Shown: in pieces, positions 45,430 to 57,900 of the stretch | Position numbering within the stretch: position 1 is the first letter of the stretch | Layout of the letters: the number at the start of each line of letters is the position of its first letter | NCBI GenBank assembly: GCA_022225965.2 | Contig: JAKJXP020000100.1 | Span: forward strand, 1 to 64,000 | DNA: 64,000 nt | Reading direction: 5' to 3' | Origin: Diatrype stigma | Taxonomy: Eukaryota > Ascomycota > Sordariomycetes > Xylariales > Diatrypaceae | Position numbers and translations under genes: made by a program | Notes under the pieces: model-generated | Told to the model about the DNA's origin: nothing | Seen by the model: the letters and a program-made list of their open reading frames with translations, nothing else | Databases searched by the model: none

Positions 45430-48400
45430 ATGTCGGACGCTGACTTTGAGGCCATCCAGAAGCTCCAACGGGAGCGCAACGAAGCCGCCGCTGCAAAAAA
45501 GAAGGGATCACGCGCCCTTGATTCCGCCGACCAGCGATCCGACACAAAAGCCAAGCTTACCGACTCTTTCGACACGGAACTCTTCGATCGCGATGGAGGC
45601 GATAAATACGCAGGCTACCTCACATCCATCCCTGCCGGGGATGGAGAGGACGAATACATGGAAGATGCCGACAGCTCGCGCCGCCTCGTGGGTCAGTATA
45701 CTGCCACGCGTGCCCAGATAGACGAGTTTGCCCACGGCAATGGAGTCGAGGAAGACGACCCCTTCGAAGGAAGAGGTGAGAACAGCACGAGAGTGATCGA
45801 TCGCATGACGGATTACCAAAAGCGCCAGTTCGATCGTGCCCTTAGCCCCACTCGAGTCGACGCGTTCAAAGAAAATCGCCAAGATGGCGCTGCAGATGAA
45901 GGCCATACATACCGAGAGGTTATGGAACGGAGGGATCTGGAGAAGGAGGAAGAGCGCGTTAGGCAAGCCATCAAGGCGAAAAGAGAGGGGAAAGAGGTCG
46001 ACGACGAACAGCCAGCTACGCTCAAGAATGGCGACAAAGATAGCGCAGAGGCCGGGTCAACTGAGACGGGTACAGCCGGGCGGAAGCGCAAGAAGCGATG
46101 GGATGTGTCGTCTACCGCTGGAGACGAGCAGACTCCGGATCCCGATACGAAGACGAAGAGATCTAGATGGGACCAGGCCCCCGCGCTGCCGGGTGCTGCG
46201 GGTGCCGATGGCGGGAAAAAGCGCTCGAGATGGGATCAGGCGCCATCTGCCACTCCTATCGGGACCAGTGGCCTGGTGACGCCAATGCACACATCACAAC
46301 TCGGTGCTAGTGGACCTTCTTTCGGGACGGACCTTCCAGCTCCGCCGGGCCTTCTTAGTGATGAGGAACTCGACGCCTTGCTACCCGGTCCAGACCAAGG
46401 ATTCAAGATACTCGAGCCTCCAGAGGGTTACTCAGCTGGACATGCCCCTATTCACAGGGCTTCAGCTACCCCTCTGCCTGCTAACTATGGCGGATTCATG
46501 ATGCAGGATCCAGACAGTGCCAGGGTGGGGGCTAGTCAGATGCCTAAGGAGATCCCAGGTGTGGGAGACTTGCAATTCTTCAAGGCTGAGGACATGGCCT
46601 ATTTTGGCAAGCTTACGGATGGGTCTGATGAGAACAGCTTGAGTGTTGAGGACTTGAAGGAACGCAAAATCATGAGGCTGCTTCTAAAAGTCAAGAATGG
46701 CACGCCTCCAATGCGAAAGACGGCGCTCCGGCAACTTACAGATAATGCCAGACAATTCGGCGCAGGCCCCTTGTTTAACCAGATCTTGCCCCTTCTGATG
46801 GAGAAGACATTGGAGGACCAAGAACGTCATCTGCTCGTCAAGGTCATTGACCGTGTCTTGTACAAGCTAGATGACATGGTTCGTCCTTACGTCCACAAGA
46901 TCCTGGTCGTCATCGAACCGCTTCTCATCGATCAAGATTACTACGCTCGCGTGGAAGGTCGCGAAATCATCTCTAACCTGAGTAAGGCAGCCGGTCTTGC
47001 CACTATGATCAGTACCATGAGACCAGATATTGATCACTCGGATGAATATGTTCGAAACACAACCGCTCGCGCCTTTGCTGTTGTAGCATCGGCTTTAGGT
47101 ATTCCAGCTCTCTTACCTTTCCTCCGTGCTGTCTGTCGAAGCAAGAAATCATGGCAGGCTAGGCACACTGGTGTCAAGATTGTACAGCAAATTCCAATTC
47201 TCATGGGTTGCGCCGTGTTGCCTCATTTGAAAGGTCTGGTAGACTGCATTGCCCCAAACCTGAACGATGAGCAAACCAAAGTACGAACTGTTACTAGCTT
47301 GGCCATTGCTGCTTTGGCTGAGGCATCAAACCCTTATGGTATCGAAAGCTTCGACGACATCCTCAACCCTCTCTGGACTGGCGCTCGCAAGCAGCGTGGC
47401 AAGGGCCTGGCGGCTTACCTAAAGGCCGTCGGGTACATCATACCCCTGATGGACGAAGAATATGCCAACTATTACACAAGTCAGATTATGGAGATCTTGC
47501 TTCGAGAATTTTCATCTCCAGACGACGAGATGAAGAAGGTCACTCTTAAGGTGATCAGCCAGTGCGCACAAACCGAAGGTGTAACTGCTGGCTACCTGAA
47601 AGAACATGTCCTCGACGAATTCTTCAAGTGCTTCTGGGTCCGTCGACTTGCTCTCGATAAGCGCAACTACCGCCAAGTTGTCGAGACTACCGTCGATATC
47701 GGGCAAAAGGTTGGAGCTAGCGAGATTCTCGAACGCATTGTGGTCAATCTCAAGGACGAGAGCGAAGCATACCGTAAGATGACGGTCGAGACGGTGGAGA
47801 AGGTGGTGGCCAGTCTAGGAGCGGCAGACATCAGCGAGAGGTTGGAGGAACGCTTGATTGATGGTATCCTCCACTCCTTCCAGGAGCAAAGCGTAGAGGA
47901 TGTCATCATGCTCAATGGTTTTGGTACCGTTGTCAACGCTCTAGGCACTCGATGCAAGCCTTACCTACCCCAGATTGTCAGCACCATCCTTTGGCGGCTG
48001 AACAACAAGTCGGCTACTGTGCGCCAGCAAGCCGCTGATTTGATTTCCCGCATTGCCATGGTCATGAAGCAATGTGGTGAAGACGCTCTAATGGGCAAAC
48101 TTGGCATTGTGCTCTACGAGTACCTTGGCGAGGAGTATCCTGAAGTACTTGGGTCTATACTCGGTGCTTTGAGATCTATCGTTACCGTCGTGGGTATCAG
48201 TCAGATGCAGCCGCCAATTCGCGACTTGCTCCCACGGTTGACCCCTATTCTACGTAACCGCCACGAGAAAGTCCAAGAGAACACCATCGACCTTGTTGGG
48301 CGTATTGCCGACCGTGGCCCTGAAAGCGTGAATGCGCGTGAATGGATGCGAATCTGCTTCGAACTACTAGACATGTTGAAGGCACATAAGAAGGGCATTC

Positions 48401-49086
48401 GAAGAGCAGCCAACAACACGTTTGGTTTCATTGCCAAGGCTATTGGGCCTCAGGATGTGTTGGCAACCCTTCTCAACAACCTCCGGGTGCAGGAACGACA
48501 GTCTCGTGTGTGCACGGCCGTTGCGATCGGCATCGTCGCTGAGACCTGTGCACCTTTCACAGTTCTCCCGGCATTGATGAACGAATACAGGGTACCCGAG
48601 CTCAACGTGCAGAACGGTGTACTCAAGTCTCTGTCCTTCTTGTTCGAGTACATTGGCGAGATGGCGAAGGACTATGTATACGCCGTGACGCCCCTACTCG
48701 AGGATGCCTTGATCGATAGGGATCAAGTGCACCGTCAAACTGCAGCGTCTGTGGTCAAGCATATTGCTCTGGGCGTAGTGGGCTTGGGTTGCGAGGACGC
48801 GATGGTCCATCTCCTCAATCTTCTATACCCCAACCTCTTCGAGACCAGCCCGCACGTCATCGACCGCATCGTGGAAGCTATCGAGGCGATCCGCGTGTCC
48901 GTTGGGTCGGGTCTAGTGATGAATTACGTCTGGGCGGGCCTGTTTCACCCCGCACGCAAGGTGCGCCAACCTTACTGGCGACTCTATAATGACGCATACG
49001 TGTTGAGTGCCGATGCTATGGTGCCGTACTATCCCAATTTAAACGAGGAAGGCATCGATAGGTCCGAGCTAGCGATCGTGTTGTAG
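45430..49086 (+). CDS. SF3B1: Splicing factor 3b subunit 1 (SF3B1/Hsh155/Prp10)
   Basis: Largest SF3b subunit; its HEAT superhelix clamps the U2 snRNA-branch-site duplex. A single 1218-residue exon, close to the human 1304. The N-terminal 380 residues are disordered with repeated RWD motifs ([27 protein letters not shown]), the UHM-ligand motifs that bind U2AF/SPF45-type proteins. A p14/linker-like segment ([16 protein letters not shown]) precedes [20 protein letters not shown], where the HEAT repeats start (about residue 415). Residues matching the human cancer hot spots are conserved: E539, R542 ([10 protein letters not shown]), H579, K583 (ARHTGVK) and K617 (DEQTKVRT), with a constant offset of 83. 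At the splice-inhibitor pocket the human Val1078 and Asn1108 positions are N995 and S1025. Being intronless contrasts with its partner SF3B6, which has four introns in 700 bp. Confidence 0.98.
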   Translation: MSDADFEAIQKLQRERNEAAAAKKKGSRALDSADQRSDTKAKLTDSFDTELFDRDGGDKYAGYLTSIPAGDGEDEYMEDADSSRRLVGQYTATRAQIDEFAHGNGVEEDDPFEGRGENSTRVIDRMTDYQKRQFDRALSPTRVDAFKENRQDGAADEGHTYREVMERRDLEKEEERVRQAIKAKREGKEVDDEQPATLKNGDKDSAEAGSTETGTAGRKRKKRWDVSSTAGDEQTPDPDTKTKRSRWDQAPALPGAAGADGGKKRSRWDQAPSATPIGTSGLVTPMHTSQLGASGPSFGTDLPAPPGLLSDEELDALLPGPDQGFKILEPPEGYSAGHAPIHRASATPLPANYGGFMMQDPDSARVGASQMPKEIPGVGDLQFFKAEDMAYFGKLTDGSDENSLSVEDLKERKIMRLLLKVKNGTPPMRKTALRQLTDNARQFGAGPLFNQILPLLMEKTLEDQERHLLVKVIDRVLYKLDDMVRPYVHKILVVIEPLLIDQDYYARVEGREIISNLSKAAGLATMISTMRPDIDHSDEYVRNTTARAFAVVASALGIPALLPFLRAVCRSKKSWQARHTGVKIVQQIPILMGCAVLPHLKGLVDCIAPNLNDEQTKVRTVTSLAIAALAEASNPYGIESFDDILNPLWTGARKQRGKGLAAYLKAVGYIIPLMDEEYANYYTSQIMEILLREFSSPDDEMKKVTLKVISQCAQTEGVTAGYLKEHVLDEFFKCFWVRRLALDKRNYRQVVETTVDIGQKVGASEILERIVVNLKDESEAYRKMTVETVEKVVASLGAADISERLEERLIDGILHSFQEQSVEDVIMLNGFGTVVNALGTRCKPYLPQIVSTILWRLNNKSATVRQQAADLISRIAMVMKQCGEDALMGKLGIVLYEYLGEEYPEVLGSILGALRSIVTVVGISQMQPPIRDLLPRLTPILRNRHEKVQENTIDLVGRIADRGPESVNAREWMRICFELLDMLKAHKKGIRRAANNTFGFIAKAIGPQDVLATLLNNLRVQERQSRVCTAVAIGIVAETCAPFTVLPALMNEYRVPELNVQNGVLKSLSFLFEYIGEMAKDYVYAVTPLLEDALIDRDQVHRQTAASVVKHIALGVVGLGCEDAMVHLLNLLYPNLFETSPHVIDRIVEAIEAIRVSVGSGLVMNYVWAGLFHPARKVRQPYWRLYNDAYVLSADAMVPYYPNLNEEGIDRSELAIVL

Positions 49087-51420
49087 GTAATGATGGGTGG
49101 CCAGAGAAAGGGGGCAGACTCTTTCTAGGGATAGCAGAGCAGGGCTGGCGTATGGGAGTTTGTTGTACAGTACTGCGTAGATAATAACAGAAATACAAAC
49201 GGGAATACTAGTCTTTTAATCATGTGTCATCAGGGGCACTACGCGTACATTCTTTCAGTGCGAGATATCAACGTCAATACATTCATTCTTGGTTAGTTAT
49301 TGGGAGTTTATGTTTATATTCCAACGGGATAAACAGCGCCTGGTTAATGGACCAGTATGGATGTCTGTCCTTGGAAGTTGGTCAGCTCGTGGCTGTCTAC
49401 AAGCCGCAAGTTAATTCACTAGGTATTTAGTCAACTCATTGGGCTGGCCTGGCTGTAGCTGACGAGCAATCGGTCAGTGAGCGTCTTTACAAGCGAGATG
49501 CCGGTCTATTGAATGCTACTTTTACAGAACCTCTCATTGTTACCACAAGATCAAGCATGGCCTATCATGTTTATCCATTTTCTTAGGAGACCATTATTTA
49601 CTTTGCTGTCTCGGCGTTGTCCGCTGTGTTCGAGGTATCATCTACGAAGTACGAATAGGCCCCGAAAGATCATACGATCCCGCCAGGGCAGCAGACACAC
49701 CACACCAAAAGGGATAGTTGCAGCGGCTACCGCCCAAGAAGCAACAGAGCGGGAGAGTATTTGTTACCTAGAAACGCTACCGACTGGCACTTGCCGGATC
49801 AGCCCGAGAGAAAGACAATAAGGATGGTAATAAAGGTTCTGGAAACCTTCGACGAGGGGGAGAGATCATCGTTCACATCACACAAACGACAAATGATCAG
49901 ACAGGAGTCACAGGACAGGCCACGGGCTGCTGGTGGTGCTGGTGCAAGCTGCCACGAGCAGAATTAAGGTTTTTCGCCAAAACCGGTGTCTTGGGTTCGG
50001 TTGGTCGATCGATCGTCACTATCCAAGAACGAACGGTTCCTGAGCGATCATCGACCACCCCCCTTCTTCCTTACTACTAACCGCCATAGTACTGCAAATC
50101 CGTCTCACGGCCACGCGAGAGAGATAGACAAAGAGACGGGATCAAGGAACACGAGAACGGGCGAGCCCTGACGATCTCGCCGCCCTCGTTGTTGGTAACT
50201 TAGGTATTGTACATACGCACACTCGCTGACTCGTCGCTCCATCATCACCCATCCATGTTGTCCCTATCTACAGCTACCTATCACCACCTAGTCTAGTCAT
50301 CATGCATGCGGGAGCTACATACAGGCCTGGGAGTTGTCGAGGCTGCGAGGGACTTCAGGGAGTTCCCGGCACTCTGTCACCTCTGTGGAGGGGATCATCA
50401 GTACCAGCACGTGTTGTTCTTTTTGGCTACCTAATACAGACCCGGATTTCCTGCAGATACATGACTATAGCTGAACTAGAGCAACGTGCGTACATGTGTA
50501 GAACAGGAGATAAGCCATCAGTTGCGAATACCTGTGTAGTGTAGGTAATTTGTATAGTGGTAAGAAAGAGGTCTTCGGTGAACTGCCTACCATAGTACAA
50601 TACACACACAATACACACGCAGCACGAACCTAACAAAGCACCAAACCGCCAGATGATAGCCCGTAACCCTGCCGCCGTCTGTTACATCTCCCGTCGGAAC
50701 CAGGCGCATTAGGCCTTCCCCTTTTCTTGCTCGGTGCATGCCCTACATCTACTATCCATTCTGCTAAGGAAGCACGTAAGCACTATATTATTATTGGTAG
50801 GACGGTAGTAGGAAGTCAGTCAGTCGGATAACCCGTTTCGACCTGTCCCTACGAGCGAGGCGCATCGGAGTCGCATCAAATTGGTTAGTAGCCACAGCAG
50901 TTAGCAGTTTAAAGAGGAGCGCGTCCGTCCTCGTCCTCAAGTCCCTGTTCATCACCCGCTAGTTAATCTTAAGCTACAGTAGCACTCACTTTGCCGTGCT
51001 AGGGCTCCAAAGTTGGTGCCGCCTACATTGCAGTATGACCTTGCCATTGACAGGTACGAGGCTCCAGCGGAAAACTGGAGATGAGGTACTTCTTCACGTG
51101 TTCGCATGAGGGGATCAAGGATAACACGTACAGTACAAGGGCCCCGGGAGGAGGCTAAGCGGTACAAGGCGGTACATAGGCCGAATTAGACGATGCACTG
51201 GTTGAGAACTTAAGATGGGACTGTTGCGGAATTGGAAGAAACTCCACTACTACGTAACTAACACCAAGTGAGTAAACCGCATCTCCCTCGTCCGCCCGCC
51301 CAAGTACGTAACTAAGGGAACTAACTAATAACTACATAGTTACTGCCTACGTAGATGGATCGGCTCCAGCTGCTAGTTGCATGCGAAAGGTGGAAAAGGC
51401 CGCAGGAGCAGTATAACTAA

Positions 51421-51506
51421 GTGTGAGTGTGAGTGAGCGTGAGCGTGAACGTGAACGTGAGCGTAAGCGTGAGAATGACCGTGAGAATGACCGTGAGTGA
51501 GCGAGA
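51421..51506 (+). repeat. Hexanucleotide GTGAGC/GTGAAC-type repeat
   Basis: About 14 degenerate 6-bp units (GTGAGT, GTGAGC, GTGAAC, GTAAGC, GTGAGA). Confidence 0.85.
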
Positions 51507-52510
51507 GTGAACCCTACGGTCCCTACCTACATAGTACACAATTGTTCCTGTAGCTGTACGCAGCTGAAGCGAATGGCCGACATGGGATGGGCCGGGTATC
51601 GAGCCCAGCTGCCCCCCGGCCACTCGAATGGGATTCGTGCCAAGTGGCGGTGAGATAGTGGCCAGCGGCCGGCGTCCCAATGGGACAGACATGAGGGACA
51701 GACATGAGGGACACCAACTTGGAGAGCAGAGACCTCTCTGCTCTGCTCTGCCCTCGTTCTCGAGCATACTCAGTTAACGGCAATGCATACGGTCGGAGAC
51801 CTGGACTGCGCTGCCCTGTTTGCGACACTCGCTCGGTGGCAAGAGAGACAACGCATCCGCATGCTTACATAGTTAGGGAGAGCTAAACTAACAGACACAA
51901 CGAAAAGGTGTATGACTATATTTCGCAACAAGCCAATGAGTAGTCTTGCCTGTTCACCCGGCTGCGCATTGTACGTGTATGGTGACCTATAAGAGACGAC
52001 ACGGTTACCCTCTCGTGCCCTCTCCTCGTCACTTCGCAAACCGGGGGGAGACTGCATACATGTCTAGTGAAACAAACGAGACGAGACGAGAAACGTCGCT
52101 ACTAACCAGCAGCTAGGTAGGTAGTTATCTGCTGCAAACAAGAGATGGGCGGGACCTACAGCTAAAGCGCCAGTGGCCTCCCACGCACGCAAGGTGCTCC
52201 ACGAAGGGTCCTGGGGATGCCCCAATTCCCATTGGCACGAAAATGGGATTTACCCCAAAAGCCCATTACGACAGAGGCGTTGTCTGTCTTGTCTGCCCGT
52301 CTGCCCGCGTGCCCTGGTTTCTGTTCCCCGCGAAGGGGCTGCTCTTTGCTCTTCGAGGTATCCGAGATCCATCAACTTTGCCGAGCAGCCTCCAACCAAA
52401 AAGCCTCCCGTTGGGAAGGCTGAAACCTCAGAGTCACATCGTGTCGACGGCGCATATATAGTGAATGCCGCCGACGGGCTACTATCGGAGCGTCATATCT
52501 ACCTCTAACA

Positions 52511-52554
52511 ACCTACTCACCTACCTACCTACCTACCTACCTACATAGGTAGGT
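52511..52554 (+). repeat. CTAC microsatellite ending in GTAG
   Basis: Seven CTAC units followed by ATAGGTAGGT, so the array can fold back on itself. Same unit as the large array at 1-2163. Confidence 0.9.
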
Positions 52555-54404
52555 CGGTTATTCCATACACAGCATATAACATATATAGGTCGATGGTGAT
52601 ATTACGAGGTACGCAATACTGGTATACTTGGAGTAGGGTCACTATAAAAGGCTTTCGGAGCGTGAGACATGAAAGGGACACAACCAGATAGTCGAGTCTT
52701 CCTGGGTTGACAGTGGCATTCGCGTGTCCGAATGTAATCACTACTTTCGAGTTGGCATTGTCAAGAAAAAAACCGTATTTTACGTAGTTATCAGCACTAC
52801 GTAAATTCTAAAGACGCCCGTTCCGCCGTAGAGAACCCTCACCCTCCCCCTGCCCCTGCCCCTGTCCCTGCAACCCTCCATGGGTTAATTGCACAGGGGG
52901 GACTCCCTGTCAACCTTGGAAGCCATCTCTCAGCCCCTTATTGTGCTGCTCCGCTTCTGCAAGTGCAAACATTTCGTCATTGTGCATGAGGTAGCGTTGC
53001 AGCTGCTAGTCACACCCTCTTGCGCACCTCTGGGCACGTTGGTTCCAATAACCAGAAATTAGCATAGCATCCCATGGCATCCAAGGCACCCAAGGCATCC
53101 CCATTCACCATCGTCACAGTCCGTGAGCGCGGGCGGCGGACAGACAGCGCAGCCCTGGGCCTGGGGGGTCATGGTTCGTGACTTCCAAGACGGGCGTTCC
53201 CGGTACATGCGGTTATATGTAGCAGAAGGAGTAGATAGAGGATCGGCTAGGTAGTGAGAGGAGTACCGAGTCTGATTTATATCCCCCTCCCCATCGCATG
53301 GAAGCAAGCAGCCAACCCTCTCCCCCCATTTGCACCACAACCCGACTCATCGGCTTTTTCCGTGGAGTACAGAGAAAAGGTGTCAAAAGACGACGGCGAC
53401 GATGACGATGCCGATGCGAAGGAAGGCGAAGATGCCCACATCCAATGCGACGTCGGCATTCAGACGCAGTCGCAATGACCCAATGCAGCAGGACCCGGTT
53501 AACGAGACCGGCACTGAAACGGAAACTCCACGGGACGAGTAGCGCTACGGGAAAGACGATACCATACGTAGGTAGTGTAGTATAGTTAGTATAGCCAGGC
53601 ATGGGGGCATGCTTGCTACCTACCGGCCTACAGGGTAACTAACGTATGGGGAGAGCCTAGAGGTCAAGATGCGAGGTATGGGGTTGGCTTTCCATAAGCC
53701 AATTTATGCTATGCCCCTTCAGTCGAGGACGCGTCAACCTCAAAAGCTTGGCCCTTCTTCTTATCCTTGGCACGGTTACAATGGAGATTTCGATTTCAAG
53801 TGGGGACAGCAACAGCAACACCACCCAAAAAAAGAACATCGACTACGGATACTTACTTACCTACGCACATATTATGTAGTAGCTACATATGTACATAGTT
53901 GAGAACTACCGCTAACGGGCAGAAGAGAGTGTGTAGTGGTAGAATCCTTCGTGGCTTCAGGGAGCGCGCTGAACGGAAGTACGCCAGAAAAAAACCCCTG
54001 GCAACCCTGAAGATGCTGTGCGATATATCGTAAACACACGGTTGCATGAAAGAGGATGAAAAGAGCATTGCCATTAACTAGCATTAACTAGTAAAAGGCA
54101 GCAAAGCAAGGCCACCCGGTCCCGTCGGTTGCCTTGTCAAACCTCCCGGCCTCAGCTAAGGGGTTCGGGTGTGTAATAAAAACGGCATTTCATTAGGAAA
54201 CGAGGCGCAAGCCGCCTGGAACGCCGCCTACCTTGAGGGCATAACTATATTTAGTGGCGCGCGGAATCCTGAGCATCCGCATTGCATCATCGTGCCAGTG
54301 AAGGGGGCCGAAGGAAGATAGATAGGTACGAAGTGTGTAGGCCACGAGTGGCATTCGCAACGAACATACTTCGTAGACAGATGAGACAGAGTGGGAGAGA
54401 CAAC

Positions 54405-54454
54405 ATCACACACACAGAGGGAGAGAGAGAGAGTGTGTGTGTGAGAGAGAGAGA
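54405..54454 (+). repeat. CA/GA/GT dinucleotide microsatellite
   Basis: Compound run of CA, then GA, then GT, then GA repeats. Confidence 0.9.
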
Positions 54455-56852
54455 TAACATCGACATCATCCGTTACCTCCAGAGATTCACCAGTCGGATG
54501 AACCAGCAGGTATTAGACTGACCGAAATGTCACGCGAGCCGTGCCTGGGCTTATATATTAACAACATAACCCGGCCGACTAGACTCTCCCTTCCTGCAGT
54601 GGCAGGAGGACCCTGAAGATCACCCAGGGCATCTATACATCTATCTATGCCTACTAGGTCGTCCAATGGGAACCTCGAGTCTCAATAACATGTCCAACTT
54701 CACTTCACACCTGCAGCCTGGGGGCAGCTTTTCGAGCCAATTGGGTTCTGCCGCACCTCCGCCAGCCGAACACAGTTACATGCATCATCCCCTTGAGAAA
54801 CCCGCCAGCTTTCCTTTCTTTGAGCTTGTCGTCAACCTGCTACTGCTACTGCTACTGCCGCTGCCGCTGCTGAGCTGGCTAGTAGGTAGTTATGTTGCAG
54901 CTTACATATCAGCTAGTTAACTGGTGGGACCGGTCAAGGCCCGGCCGGGCGAAACGAGAAAGGGGCGTTAGTTCAAACATCGCAGGTAGGCAGGCCCGTA
55001 GGTGAGAAAAGAAGTCGGCGAAGGGAAAAGAAGAAAGAGGAGAGGGTTTACCTACCTTACCTACCTATTGCATAGCTCGCACCGAGCTCTCTACATCGGA
55101 TAGTAACAAGCAGAAACAACCTACGACGTCATTTTCGGCGACGGGGGCGTGGGGTCGTTATCGGCGTAACTTCCATTGGCTTTTTTCCCTTTTTCTCTCA
55201 CTCTTGCCGGTCCCCCCACCATGGATCCCCCCTCTTCCATCTCCTCTCAAGACTCCATTCCCGATTCCCCTTGCGCCAGCCCCAAAAATGGCCCCGTCTC
55301 TCGAGCGAGCCAACGGCGCGGTGCGCCAGCAACCCTCCGAGAAGAGCTAGGAGGTAGTTATTAGACTACTTAGTACCTAATCAGCAAGAAAGAAGCCAAG
55401 AGGAAGCTAGGTAACTGAGATCTCACACGGTGATCTTGTCATTGGTTAACCAGATCGGAATACCTGCCCCCCCTTTATCGTCGCCGCCTACACCTACCTC
55501 CCTCCTATGTAGTAACAATACGATTGCTCCGTCACCACGCCAGAAGTCGCAGACTCGCAGGAGGTTAATCACCGTAGTCAGCACCCTATCGTCATGCATG
55601 CTGGCATGTGGAAAATAATAACCTTAGGCCCTTGGGCTTTACCTCGCGATAGGACCACATACCTTAGGTAATTAGGTAGTATATCTCTATCTATCGTTCA
55701 CCGTCGCCCGTTTCTATTACATTTATATTTTACATGTATCCAAAAACCCAACTCCGTCCACGAACGCAACGCAGTTACATATGTCGGGCATCTCTCCACC
55801 CCACCCCACCCCATCTTTCCTCTCCGCCCCGGCATATCTGTTTCCGTAGCAATGAATTTTCCCCCATAGGTATTACGCCCTCCTACTGTAAAGAGCTGTT
55901 ACGACCAATGTGTAGCACGCCAGACCCAACCGATCAGGACATTCGCAGCTGCTGGTTGGTGAATGGCACATACCTATGTACTGGGTAAGTTGACTGCTGC
56001 CATCACCACCCAGGGCCAGGGAACACGGCCCGATCTTGTTATCTTGCCTTGAACCATTGTCTTAAACCATTATGCTACATCCGGGGTAGGCAGAGGGTGG
56101 CGGAATCCCTGTGATAGTGTACCTAGTGCCTATAGAGCACTAGATCATTCGTGCGAGAAGAAGAGAGAAAAGAAAAACCCTTGCTTCTTCCTCGCCTCGA
56201 GCGAGCCACCCAGCGAACCTTGACGACCACGAGGAAACCCGCCAGATAGACGTCTGGAGACGAGACGGACCGACCGAACCTTTGACGTATTCGGTTGCCC
56301 CGCACCCCCGTTTCCCCGCAAGCAGATCGGCACTGTAGCAGTGTCGGTTGGTTGGTATACACGGTTACCTTGGTAGGTATGTAATTTATTACTCTGGTCG
56401 GTAGGGTGGTAGGCAGGTAGGTAAACTACCGTAACAATGACAATGACAATGTCAATGTTATGTAGGTAGGAAGGCGGGTTTGCCTTGACAAGCCCAGCCA
56501 GCCACTGCCGGGCCAGCCTGGCAGCCCCCAGCGAAGCTACTTGCTTGCTTGCTTGGCATTCGCCATTCCTTCTGAGCTGTGCTGTCGTCGCTTGTCGCCT
56601 CCTCTGTTGGATTCGTCCCCTTCATTCGTCCAGCAAAGTCGGCGATCCTGTTTCAAGAATTCTGCCTGTCAGTCAATGGGAGCTCGGGAACATCACGTAC
56701 ATCAGTAGCGCAAGACGCTGTGGTCCCTTCTCTGTAGTCTGGCTGTCTGCCTGCCATCGTCTGCTTCTCTCCGTTTCACTCTCTCTCCTTATAACTCCCT
56801 CCCCTCAGTCCGGGGAGAAGGGGAGGGGATGAGACGTCATAGTGTCTGTCCA

Positions 56853-56893
56853 TCCTCCTCCTCCTCCTCCTCCTCCACCTCCTCCACCTCCTC
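56853..56893 (+). repeat. CTC trinucleotide microsatellite
   Basis: CCTCCTCCT run, interrupted by CCACCT units. It explains the polyproline and polyglycine frames seen here on both strands. Confidence 0.9.
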
Positions 56894-57861
56894 CATCATC
56901 GTCTTTTCGCCGTCGCCCGCCGCCGCCTGCTCTCATAAGTGGGAAAGCGGACGTGGCACATAATACGGAGGCATCGGCTGCTGCTGGGTCGACTGCCTCG
57001 TGGGTTGTCCGCCAGTTTATATGGGTAATGGGTACGTTACCAGACGGCGTGCTACTAAGTATCGCTTCCCACAAAATAATGCCATCGTGCATATACGCAC
57101 TATCTAGTATCATCGTCCTCAGATATTGTAGTTTTGTGTAGTGACTATACATCGCCCAAGTCGATCAGCAAAGGCTAGGCACGTACCGTGTGATAGGCAA
57201 GCCGTTATATACTACTGGTGTCAGAATTATCATGTCGAGAGCTAGTAGTAACGGCACATAAGCAGTGTTGCGCATATCGACTACCTGCCTTTCAGTCTGT
57301 ATATGTATATGTAGAGACAGAGTCTACCTTGAAACAGCATCACTTACAGCAACATGGCGTACATAGGTGAGAGCCGCAGTCGGGTCCCTACATCCGCCAT
57401 TTTACTATCTCGCTCTCTCTCTCACATTCACCTAAGCAGGCTGGCAGGAAGGCAAGAAAGGGAAAGCCGGAGTGAAGAACGACAAAAGAATAGGCAAGGC
57501 AAGGCGGCTTGACTTGGCATTGGTTACATGCATGCATACATATGTACAGAAGTTATGTCCATACAACAATTTGAGAAGAATCGGAAGATGACGAAGATGT
57601 GATATGAACGACCGAACCGCAGCCGCAACCCCAGACCCATTCCCCGGGGAAACCTCCTCCTGTCTGCCCGAGGGAGGATATGATACTCTGCATTTTCCTT
57701 TACTCGTGGTAAATAACGAAGTGATGCTCGCGTGGTCAGATTCACCCTAGGAATCAACGGTCCAAACAAATATAGGGGAGGGGTTGTCTGGTGGGTGGTG
57801 ACCTGAAATGAGTGAGGAATTTACTATCGACTACCTACCTACGACACCACACGATGCTTCA

Positions 57862-57900
57862 TGTGCGTGCGTGCGTACGTGCGTGCGTGCATGCGTATGC
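57862..57900 (+). repeat. GTGC tetranucleotide microsatellite
   Basis: GTGCGTGCGTGCGTACGTGC-type run. Confidence 0.88.

Noticed and set aside
54666..54920. Plus-strand frame ending in a Leu-rich hydrophobic segment
   Set aside because: The hydrophobic part derives from a CTACTG/CTGCTA short repeat; no homologous family, signal peptide or splice support.
55220..55364. Possible short exon starting MDPPSSISSQDSIPDSPC
   Set aside because: Composition looks protein-like, but I found no in-frame downstream exon and no conserved motif, so I cannot support a gene.
56842..57141. Frame with a polyproline run
   Set aside because: Entirely explained by the CTC microsatellite at 56853-56893.
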